NCBI GenBank assembly: GCA_021778815.1
Contig: JAJYBW010000229.1
Location: 1-5,864, forward strand
DNA from: Acidobacteriota bacterium
Lineage (GTDB): Bacteria; Acidobacteriota; Terriglobia; Terriglobales; Acidobacteriaceae
DNA: 5,864 nucleotides
Direction of reading: 5' to 3'
Of the stretch, positions 1 to 5,509 are shown piece by piece (position 1 is the stretch's first letter; each line of letters begins with the position of its first letter). Below the pieces are notes generated by a model. That model was not told the origin of the DNA and made no database searches. It worked only from the letters and a program-made list of their open reading frames with translations. Both the position numbers and the translations under genes were made by a program.

Positions 1-280
1 TCGCGCGAGCGTCCTGGCTCAATTGCTCGAACGGCGACAGCAGGATGAGGCGCACTTGCTTGCCGCCAGCCTGGAGATGCCGCGCAGCCACCAGGCCATC
101 GCCGCCGTTGTTGCCCTTTCCGCAGAGCACCAGAATGCGCTCCGCCGCAGGAAACTGCTGCGCAATAAATTCGGCGACTCGGGAACCGGCGGCTTCCATC
201 AGGTCCTGCCAGGAGAGGCCAACTCGCTCGACGGTGCGTTCATCGCACTGGCGCATTTCCGCTGCGGTCAAAACATCCAT
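1..280 (-). CDS. nnr: NAD(P)H-hydrate epimerase / repair protein, N-terminal part (3' end cut by window)
   Basis: This gene encodes the YjeF N-terminal domain, which epimerises the damaged cofactors NADHX and NADPHX so that a partner dehydratase can repair them in the cytosol. Ninety-three codons are visible, read from ATG at 280 to the window edge. The start MDVLTAAEMRQCDE matches the usual family opening, LMEAAG (28-33) is the conserved helix, and CGKGNNGGDG (53-62) is the family's signature glycine/asparagine loop, followed by AARHL. In many bacteria this domain is fused to a C-terminal ADP/ATP-dependent dehydratase (NnrD); whether that is so here lies outside the window. The reading frame stays open upstream of the ATG, but the family N-terminus fits 280 well. 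No strong Shine-Dalgarno is visible. The gene follows tyrA after 70 bp, so co-transcription is possible but not shown. It has no direct role in aromatic synthesis. Confidence 0.93.
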   Translation of the reverse strand, partial: MDVLTAAEMRQCDERTVERVGLSWQDLMEAAGSRVAEFIAQQFPAAERILVLCGKGNNGGDGLVAARHLQAGGKQVRLILLSPFEQLSQDARA

Positions 281-350
281 GTTGCCGTTGTACGCGAAGG
301 GCTGTGAATTATGCAATTGGCGAGCGCTTTCGGAGGAATGACCGGTGACT
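281..350 (-). other. Intergenic gap between tyrA and nnr
   Basis: Seventy bases with no gene. The minus strand holds CATAAT (a 5 of 6 match to a -10 box), but nothing like a -35 lies 16-18 bp before it. No stem followed by a T-run is seen, so no intrinsic terminator for tyrA is evident. Whether nnr belongs to the operon is open. Confidence 0.4.
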
Positions 351-1268
351 CTAGAATCTTGAACGGAAGCGGTTGGCGCGGTTGAATTCTTCACGGAGTT
401 CGGGATGCTTGAGATTTTCGCGGATGGAGGCAAGACGCTGTTCGAGCGCCAGCAGGGCGGCGGCGATGGCCTCGTCGTTGGTTTGCGCGATATCGCGCCA
501 CATGGAATAAGGACTGGCGCCAAGGCGCGTCATCTCATGCATGGCGCGGCCGCCGATAGCGCGCAGCTGCGCGGAAGGGTTGGCGAGATTTCCCTTTTCC
601 TTGTCATCTTCGGGGAAAGTATCCTCAAGCAGCGAGGCTAATGCGGTTCCCAGCATTTGCGGCAGATGACTGGCCCAGGCGCAGACTTCATCGTGACGAA
701 CGGGATCGAGATCCCACATGCGGCAACCCATGCGCGCAACCCAGTGCCGCCACTTGTCGGCACGCTGCTCACCCACTGTGACACTCGCGCGCGCTTCATT
801 CACTTTTTCAGGAGACGTGAACAGCCAGACCGCGCCATGAAAAAGACTCGCGTCCGCGTTGGCCGCTCCAAACACTTCTTTGCCTGCCATGGGGTGACCG
901 GGAAGAAAACAGGCTGCGCTGGGAGAGGAAAAAGCCTCAGCCGCGAGCGCACAGATTTTTCGCTTGGTGCTGCCGACATCGGTGACGAGCTGGTGCTGCT
1001 GCAGGACGGGAGCGAGCCGCTCGATCCATTCCAGGATGCCGAAGACCGGCGTGGCCAACAGAACGCAATCCGTGTCGCGCGCGGCGGCCAGCGGATCGGA
1101 GGCGACAGAGTCGATCGCGCCCTTGTCGCGAGCCGTCTCGGCTTCTTCTGGAGAGCGATCCCATCCAACGATGCTGCCGGCGAATCCATTGGCCCGCAGC
1201 GCCAGCCCGACGGAAGATCCGATGAGTCCCGTGCCAAGGATGGTGATGCTCTGGATGGATTCGGCCAC
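351..1268 (-). CDS. tyrA: Prephenate (or arogenate) dehydrogenase
   Basis: A 305-residue TyrA that oxidatively decarboxylates prephenate to 4-hydroxyphenylpyruvate in tyrosine synthesis, in the cytosol. The N-terminal Rossmann fold shows GTGLIGSS at 12-19, and Asp37 at the end of the second strand favours NAD+ over NADP+ (inference). DVGSTK (97-102) and GHPMAGKE (124-131) are family motifs; the latter carries a substrate-site histidine. The C-terminal helical dimerisation domain shows RHD (191-193), SHLPQ (200-204), a likely substrate-binding Arg248 and MWRDI (256-260). The length leaves no room for a C-terminal ACT domain. A loop around 216-231, rich in acidic residues, looks longer than in compact homologues. 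The start is GTG, not ATG: an in-frame TAA lies at 1272-1274, one codon upstream, and the Rossmann fold begins at residue 8, so no other start fits. The gene begins 7 bp after the aroF stop. Arogenate as substrate cannot be excluded. Confidence 0.96.
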   Translation of the reverse strand: MAESIQSITILGTGLIGSSVGLALRANGFAGSIVGWDRSPEEAETARDKGAIDSVASDPLAAARDTDCVLLATPVFGILEWIERLAPVLQQHQLVTDVGSTKRKICALAAEAFSSPSAACFLPGHPMAGKEVFGAANADASLFHGAVWLFTSPEKVNEARASVTVGEQRADKWRHWVARMGCRMWDLDPVRHDEVCAWASHLPQMLGTALASLLEDTFPEDDKEKGNLANPSAQLRAIGGRAMHEMTRLGASPYSMWRDIAQTNDEAIAAALLALEQRLASIRENLKHPELREEFNRANRFRSRF

Positions 1269-1275
1269 GCTTTAT

Positions 1276-2331
1276 CTACACTTCGACGTGCAGCGCAGCT
1301 TCGTGGGCGCGCGGGCCAATGTTGCGCCCAACCGCGGTAGCGATAATGCGCAACTCGTCCATCAATTTTTCAAACTGCTGCGGGAATAGCGATTGCGCGC
1401 CGTCGGAAACAGCCTTATCCGGATTGGAATGCACCTCCATCAGCAGGCCGTCGCAACCGGCCGCGACCGAAGCTCGCGCCATGGCCGGAACCATATCGCG
1501 TCGACCAGTTCCGTGCGACGGATCGCCCAGCACCGGTAAATGGGACAGATGCTTCAGCACTGGCAGCGCGGAAATATCCATGGTATTGCGGGTATAGGTT
1601 TCGAAGGTGCGGATGCCGCGCTCGCAGAGCATCACGTCATAATTCCCGCCCGACAAAATGTACTCGGCAGAGAGCAGAAGTTCCTCAATGGTGGCCGCGA
1701 TACCGCGCTTCAACAACACTGGTTTGCGAATCAGGCCAAGTTCGCGCAGCAGGTTGAAGTTTTGCATATTGCGCGCGCCCACCTGCAGGACATCGACATA
1801 GGGAAGCATCAGTTCGATCTGAGAAATCTCCATGACTTCGCTGACGATCAGCAGTCCAGTGGCATCGCCCACCTCACGCAATAGCCGCAGACCATCGAGT
1901 CCCATACCTTGAAAGGAGTATGGCGAACTACGCGGCTTGAACGCTCCGCCACGCAGGAATTTCGCGCCAGCATCACCCACCTGGCGCGCGATGGTGAACA
2001 ACTGATCGCGCGACTCAACCGAGCAGGGACCGGCCATCACCATGACCTCTTCGCCGCCCACAGTGACTCCGTTGGGAAAGCGAATGACGGTGCCCGAAGG
2101 TCGGAACCCTCGACCGGCGAGTTTATACGGCGAAGTGATGCGGTGCGCTTCGGCGACCCCGGCCATCACCTGAAAATCCTGCACATCAAAGCTGGCCGGC
2201 TGGCCTACACCCGCCAGAACGGTTTGCTGCGTGCCGGTGGTGCGATGGACGTTGAAGCCAATCTCGACCATCCGCGCCAGCACATGCTGGATCTCTTCCT
2301 CGGTGGCGTTATGCAACATAGCGACAATCAT
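1276..2331 (-). CDS. aroF: 3-deoxy-7-phosphoheptulonate (DAHP) synthase, type I-beta with N-terminal regulatory domain
   Basis: A 351-residue enzyme that condenses phosphoenolpyruvate with erythrose-4-phosphate, the committed step into the shikimate pathway. Residues 1 to about 70 form the ferredoxin-like (ACT-like) domain seen in the Thermotoga maritima type enzyme, where it binds tyrosine or phenylalanine for feedback inhibition. The TIM barrel follows: GPCSVE (101-106), KFLRGGAFKPRSSPYSFQG (124-142), QVGARNMQN (183-191), KRG (208-210), CERGIRTFE (236-244) and DPSHGTGRR (270-278). Cys103, His273, Glu299 and Asp310 fall where the four metal ligands are expected, each one residue beyond the Thermotoga positions as I recall them. 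The start ATG overlaps the chorismate mutase stop (ATGA), with GAGAA just upstream as a weak ribosome site, so the two are probably translationally coupled. About 13 residues extend beyond the usual C-terminus. The symbol aroF is used by convention; aroA or aroG are used for this class in other genomes. Confidence 0.97.
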   Translation of the reverse strand: MIVAMLHNATEEEIQHVLARMVEIGFNVHRTTGTQQTVLAGVGQPASFDVQDFQVMAGVAEAHRITSPYKLAGRGFRPSGTVIRFPNGVTVGGEEVMVMAGPCSVESRDQLFTIARQVGDAGAKFLRGGAFKPRSSPYSFQGMGLDGLRLLREVGDATGLLIVSEVMEISQIELMLPYVDVLQVGARNMQNFNLLRELGLIRKPVLLKRGIAATIEELLLSAEYILSGGNYDVMLCERGIRTFETYTRNTMDISALPVLKHLSHLPVLGDPSHGTGRRDMVPAMARASVAAGCDGLLMEVHSNPDKAVSDGAQSLFPQQFEKLMDELRIIATAVGRNIGPRAHEAALHVEV

Positions 2332-2660
2332 TTCAGTTCTCGTTTCGTCGTATTTTCTACTTTGCTGCCTATCAGCGGATCGTCCGCCAACGCCGTTGCC
2401 AATTCGTCCTTTTGCAGGGTCCGCATCACATCGATGATGCGCTCGTAGATATGAGTCAGTTCCATATCCGGTAGCGGGCCTGGATTGTTTTTGCGCACGT
2501 TCTCAAAAATTGTCATTTCCCGTGTCGGCTCATAAATCGGCAATTCGGTTGCGCGTTTCAGACGACCGATGGCCTGCGCCGCGGAAGCACGTTCGCTGAT
2601 CAATCGTACGATCTGGCGGTCGAGCTCATCGATCTTCTTACGCCAATCTGCAATATCCAT
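2328..2660 (-). CDS. aroQ: Chorismate mutase, AroQ class, monofunctional
   Basis: A 110-residue all-helical chorismate mutase that rearranges chorismate to prephenate, the branch point to phenylalanine and tyrosine. The opening DWRKKIDELDRQI is the typical first helix. By comparison with the mutase domain of E. coli P-protein, Arg7, Arg24, Lys35, Arg47, Glu48 and Gln83 match the active-site Arg11, Arg28, Lys39, Arg51, Glu52 and Gln88; this alignment was made by eye. The length fits a single mutase domain (about 1-88) with a polar tail of some 20 residues. No prephenate dehydratase or DAHP synthase domain is fused. The next gene is a type I-beta DAHP synthase, and in Bacillus and relatives these two are one protein (AroQ fused to DAHP synthase). 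Here they are separate, with a 4-bp ATGA overlap. The ATG at 2660 has a good Shine-Dalgarno, and the gene lies 106 bp after trpA. The name pheA, sometimes used for such genes, would be misleading. Confidence 0.94.
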   Translation of the reverse strand: MDIADWRKKIDELDRQIVRLISERASAAQAIGRLKRATELPIYEPTREMTIFENVRKNNPGPLPDMELTHIYERIIDVMRTLQKDELATALADDPLIGSKVENTTKRELK

Positions 2661-2766
2661 GTAGCACCCTCAAGACAAGTTCACAGAGTTAATTGCGGAG
2701 GCCCGGTGAGGTTCCCTGCCCGAAAAAAGATAATGATTTCCATCCTAATTGACTGCGAACAATTTT
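2661..2766 (-). other. Intergenic leader between trpA and chorismate mutase gene
   Basis: This 106-bp gap is the longest in the window and the natural place for a boundary between the trp genes and the CM-aroF-tyrA genes. It includes a T-run on the minus strand (revcomp of 2723-2728), but no GC-rich stem precedes it, so it does not read as an intrinsic terminator. I found no good -35/-10 pair; the best -10-like hexamer (CATTAT) lacks a correctly spaced -35. It contains a 20-codon ORF (2681-2743) with two adjacent Phe codons, listed among the findings. The likely state is readthrough from trpA, with a possible weak internal promoter. Confidence 0.5.
2667..2672 (-). promoter_or_regulatory. Ribosome binding site of chorismate mutase gene
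   Basis: On the minus strand the sequence TGAGGG lies 6 nt before the ATG at 2660, a good Shine-Dalgarno match at normal spacing. It supports this start. Its first five bases could pair with CCTCA at 2707-2711 in the same leader, which would hide the site; this is only a 5-bp match and is speculative. Confidence 0.6.
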
Positions 2767-3555
2767 TCAGGAAACCGAACTCTCGCTGGCGACCGGAGCG
2801 CGCAGCTCAGCAATAAATTTGCCTACCGCAGCAGGCGCCTGGTCTGCACCAGACTGTTCGATGAGGGCAACAATGGCGCTGCCAACAACGGCGGCATCGG
2901 CATATTCGGCGACCACGGCTACATGCGATGCGTTGGAGATGCCGAAGCCCAAAGCGATCGGCAATTTGGTATAGCGGCGCAGTCGTGTGACCAGTTCGCG
3001 AGCGTCGCCGGCGACCTGCTGCTGCGTACCCGTGATGCCGACGCGAGATATGGCGTAGATAAACCCCTCAGAAAGTTCCGCAATGCGCTCCAGACGAGAA
3101 TCCGGACTGGTCGGCGCGGCAAGAAAGATCGGCTGCAGGTGATGTTTTTTCAAAGCGGCGCAATATTCCTCCGACTCTTCGGCGATCAAGTCGGTCACCA
3201 GGACGGCGTCGACGCCAGACTTTTCCGCAGCCGCAGCAAAAGACTCCAGACCCATTCGCAAGATGGGATTCAGATAGGAAAAAATGACCAGGCCGATGGA
3301 AGGACGCTGCTTGCGAAGCGAGCCGGCCAGGGCCAGAACGTCCTCCATGCGGGTTCCGTTGCGGACTGCCCGTTCACTGGCGCGCTGGATGACGGGACCA
3401 TCCGCCAGCGGATCGCTGAAGGGGACACCCAGTTCCAGCACATCTGCGCCGGCATCGATGGCGGCCAGCGCAATTTTCCTGCTGGTTTCAATATCTGGAT
3501 CACCGATGGTGAGATACACGACCAGGCCAGGTTGATGGTGAAATTGAATGGCCAT
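2767..3555 (-). CDS. trpA: Tryptophan synthase alpha subunit
   Basis: A 262-residue TIM-barrel protein that cleaves indole-3-glycerol phosphate to indole and glyceraldehyde-3-phosphate, passing indole through a tunnel to TrpB in the alpha2-beta2 complex. The signature LELGVPFSDPLADGP (40-54) contains the catalytic Glu41 and Asp52, matching E. coli Glu49 and Asp60 with the same 11-residue spacing. SRVGITG (170-176) is the mobile loop 6, and GFGIS (203-207) and VVGSAIV (223-229) form the phosphate site. The N-terminus is about 8 residues shorter than in E. coli: only some ten residues precede the first strand (VVYLTIGDP), so the first helix is reduced. The start cannot lie further upstream because the trpB stop is in the same frame, one codon before the ATG. 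An AGGGGG ribosome site lies inside the end of trpB. The C-terminal tail is rich in Ala and Ser. Confidence 0.98.
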   Translation of the reverse strand: MAIQFHHQPGLVVYLTIGDPDIETSRKIALAAIDAGADVLELGVPFSDPLADGPVIQRASERAVRNGTRMEDVLALAGSLRKQRPSIGLVIFSYLNPILRMGLESFAAAAEKSGVDAVLVTDLIAEESEEYCAALKKHHLQPIFLAAPTSPDSRLERIAELSEGFIYAISRVGITGTQQQVAGDARELVTRLRRYTKLPIALGFGISNASHVAVVAEYADAAVVGSAIVALIEQSGADQAPAAVGKFIAELRAPVASESSVS

Positions 3556-3558
3556 CGA

Positions 3559-4785
3559 TTACGCCCCCTGCAACTTCAGCTCGCGCGCCAGGATGCCCAT
3601 ATCCTTGTCGCCACGACCGGAAACATTGATCAGCAGAATATCGTTGCGGCTCATGGCGGGGGCGATCCGTATCGCCTCTGCCACCGCGTGAGCACTTTCC
3701 AGCGCGGGCAGAATTCCTTCCGTGCGAGCCAGTCGTACCGTGGCCTGCAAGGCCGCCTCATCTGAGGCTGACACATACTCGGCACGGCCTGAATCGTGGA
3801 GCGCCGCATGTTCCGGGCCTACCGATGCATAATCGAGGCCAGCGGAGACGGAATGAGTGTTCGAAATTTGACCCGCGTCATCCTGCAACACGTAGGAGTA
3901 CGTTCCCTGCAGAACGCCGGGTACGCCACCTTGAAACCGCGCCGCATGCTCGCCAAGTTCGTGGCCTCGGCCGCCAGCTTCCACGCCGATCAAGCGAACA
4001 TTCTTATCTGGAATGAATTCGTAGAAGGCGCCGATGGCGTTGGAGCCGCCGCCGACACAGGCCAGCACCGCATTCGGCAACCGGCCTTCGGCCTCTAGAA
4101 TTTGCTGGCGCGCCTCGACGCTGATGACCCGTTGAAAATCGCGCACCATCGTGGGATAAGGATGAGCACCGAGCACACTGCCCAGAAGATAATACGTGGT
4201 GCGCACATTCACCACCCAGTCGCGCATGGCTTCATTGATGGCGTCTTTCAGTGTCGCAGAGCCGGCAGTGACGCTTCGGACTTCGGCGCCGAGCAGGCGC
4301 ATGCGGTAGACGTTCAACTCCTGCCGACGCATGTCCTCCTGCCCCATGTAGACGATGCATTCCATGCCCAACAGCGCGCACACAGTTGCAGTGGCCACGC
4401 CGTGCTGACCGGCGCCAGTTTCTGCGATGATGCGACGCTTGCCCATGCGACGCGCCAGCAGGCCCTGACCCAGGCAATTGTTAATCTTGTGCGCGCCGGT
4501 GTGCAGCAGGTCTTCGCGCTTGAGGTAAATTTTCGCGCCACCCATGGAGTCAGTCAGCCGAGAGGCATAGTAGAGCGGCGTTGGCCGACCCGCATAGTGG
4601 TGCAGAAGATAGGACAGTTCGCTGGCGAAGGCCGGGTCACGCTGCGCGTCGGCGTAGGCAGCCTCAAGTTCCTGCAAGGCAGCCATCAAAGTTTCGGGCA
4701 CGTAACGGCCGCCATAGGCGTCGAAGCGACCGGGCACGGTTGCAACCGGAGGCATTTCAAGCTCAGTTCGATTCTGTTCTGCCAT
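3559..4785 (-). CDS. trpB: Tryptophan synthase beta subunit (TrpB1 type)
   Basis: A 408-residue PLP enzyme that joins indole from TrpA with serine to give tryptophan. After a short variable N-terminus, GRFDAYGGRYVPETL (19-33) is the typical TrpB1 opening. HTGAHKIN (95-102) carries the PLP lysine Lys100 (E. coli Lys87), and AETGAGQHG (121-129) holds the catalytic Glu122 (E. coli Glu109). GGGSNA (245-250) binds the PLP phosphate, SAGLDYASVGPEH (314-326) contains Asp318 (E. coli Asp305), and NVSGRGDKD (387-395) places Ser389 near the PLP ring nitrogen. All key residues are intact and the length is usual. The ATG at 4785 sits 9 bp after the trpF stop behind a strong Shine-Dalgarno. It ends with TAA, one codon before trpA in the same frame. 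TrpB1 type and an adjacent trpA indicate a normal channelling complex, not a stand-alone TrpB2. Confidence 0.99.
   Translation of the reverse strand: MAEQNRTELEMPPVATVPGRFDAYGGRYVPETLMAALQELEAAYADAQRDPAFASELSYLLHHYAGRPTPLYYASRLTDSMGGAKIYLKREDLLHTGAHKINNCLGQGLLARRMGKRRIIAETGAGQHGVATATVCALLGMECIVYMGQEDMRRQELNVYRMRLLGAEVRSVTAGSATLKDAINEAMRDWVVNVRTTYYLLGSVLGAHPYPTMVRDFQRVISVEARQQILEAEGRLPNAVLACVGGGSNAIGAFYEFIPDKNVRLIGVEAGGRGHELGEHAARFQGGVPGVLQGTYSYVLQDDAGQISNTHSVSAGLDYASVGPEHAALHDSGRAEYVSASDEAALQATVRLARTEGILPALESAHAVAEAIRIAPAMSRNDILLINVSGRGDKDMGILARELKLQGA
3564..3569 (-). promoter_or_regulatory. Ribosome binding site of trpA, inside trpB
   Basis: AGGGGG on the minus strand lies 8 nt before the trpA ATG at 3555 and within the last codons of trpB. 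It supports the short TrpA N-terminus and suggests that ribosomes finishing trpB reinitiate at trpA, as expected for two subunits needed in equal amounts. Confidence 0.6.
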
Positions 4786-4789
4786 TCGA

Positions 4790-4794
4790 TCCTT
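4790..4794 (-). promoter_or_regulatory. Ribosome binding site of trpB, abutting the trpF stop
   Basis: AAGGA on the minus strand follows directly on the trpF TAG stop codon and lies 4 nt before the trpB ATG. The close packing points to coupled translation of trpF and trpB and fixes the trpB start. Confidence 0.6.
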
Positions 4795-5499
4795 CTATCG
4801 TTGTGCCGCGTCTGCAAATTCGACGGCTGCTGCGCGAGACACACGGATAAACTGCTTGACTCGCGGATGATCTTTTTTGCCGGGAACACTTTCGACTCCA
4901 CTGCAAACATCCACTCCCCAGGGTTGCATGGTGTGGATGGCCTGGCGAACGTTGTCCGGGTGCAAGCCGCCGGCAGCAATCAAATGAAGATTTGCTGCAT
5001 GCCGATGGAAGGCATCTTGCGCCGCACCCCAATCAAACGGAATGCCCGTCCCGCCGACTCTATCGCCTACACGCGTGTCGACGAGCACGACGGTTGGGTC
5101 GTCATCGGTAATTGGCTGCGCAGCCAGCGATTGCAAGCGGCGCGCGAAGTTGGCGGAATCTCCATCGTAGGGCACAACGTGCACCATGCGCAGAGATGCT
5201 GTCAACTTCCTCAGCCGCTGACGCAAATTCGAGACATCGGAATCAGAGTATTCGCGGTGGAGTTGCACTCCCGTCAATCCTGCAGCCTCAACGGCGGAGA
5301 CAATTTCATCCGCCGGAGAGTCTACGAACACTCCAATCTTCTCGACGTTGGAAGGGAGTGCGCGGGTAATTTCGCGGACAATCTCCGTTGTAACGCGGCG
5401 TGGGCTGGCAGCAAAAACAAAGCCGACGGCATCCGCCCCGGCGTCAACTGCGACCTTTGCATCTTCCAGCGATGTAATCCCGCAGATTTTTATCCACAT
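4795..5499 (-). CDS. trpF: Phosphoribosylanthranilate isomerase
   Basis: A 234-residue TIM-barrel enzyme that converts N-(5-phosphoribosyl)anthranilate to the carboxyphenylamino-deoxyribulose phosphate used by TrpC. The opening WIKICGITS (2-10) contains the catalytic cysteine Cys6. GADAVGFVFAASPRR (21-35), GVQLH (77-81), VLVDTRVG (138-145) with the probable acid Asp141, GGTG (149-152), AAGGL (175-179) and GVDVCSGVES (195-204) follow the family order; the last two bind phosphate. Residues about 205-234 form a polar C-terminal tail. The length is at the upper end of normal because the stretch between strands 4 and 6 (about 112-135) is long. The ATG at 5499 follows the trpC stop by 10 bp, with AAGG at the stop codon as ribosome site. 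trpF is separate here, not fused to trpC as in E. coli. Confidence 0.98.
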   Translation of the reverse strand: MWIKICGITSLEDAKVAVDAGADAVGFVFAASPRRVTTEIVREITRALPSNVEKIGVFVDSPADEIVSAVEAAGLTGVQLHREYSDSDVSNLRQRLRKLTASLRMVHVVPYDGDSANFARRLQSLAAQPITDDDPTVVLVDTRVGDRVGGTGIPFDWGAAQDAFHRHAANLHLIAAGGLHPDNVRQAIHTMQPWGVDVCSGVESVPGKKDHPRVKQFIRVSRAAAVEFADAAQR

Positions 5500-5509
5500 A
5501 GCGGCCGCC

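Noticed and set aside
23..307. A 94-codon plus-strand frame at the left edge.
   Set aside because: The minus strand here encodes a clear NAD(P)H-hydrate epimerase N-terminus with GKGNNGGDG, so the plus-strand frame is a shadow.
331..385. GGAGGA directly followed by ATG on the plus strand, opening a 15-codon frame.
   Set aside because: The spacing between the ribosome site and ATG is too short, the frame is tiny and it runs into the 3' end of tyrA on the other strand.
2723..2728. Run of six T on the minus strand after trpA, possible terminator.
   Set aside because: No GC-rich inverted repeat precedes it; it lies inside the small leader ORF as two Phe codons.
2749..3765. A 338-codon open frame on the plus strand opposite trpA.
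   Set aside because: Antisense shadow of trpA and the end of trpB with no recognisable motifs or start signals.
5501..5508. GCGGCCGC palindrome in the trpC-trpF gap.
   Set aside because: A short GC palindrome overlapping the ribosome-site region; too short to claim a stem or operator, and expected in GC-rich DNA.
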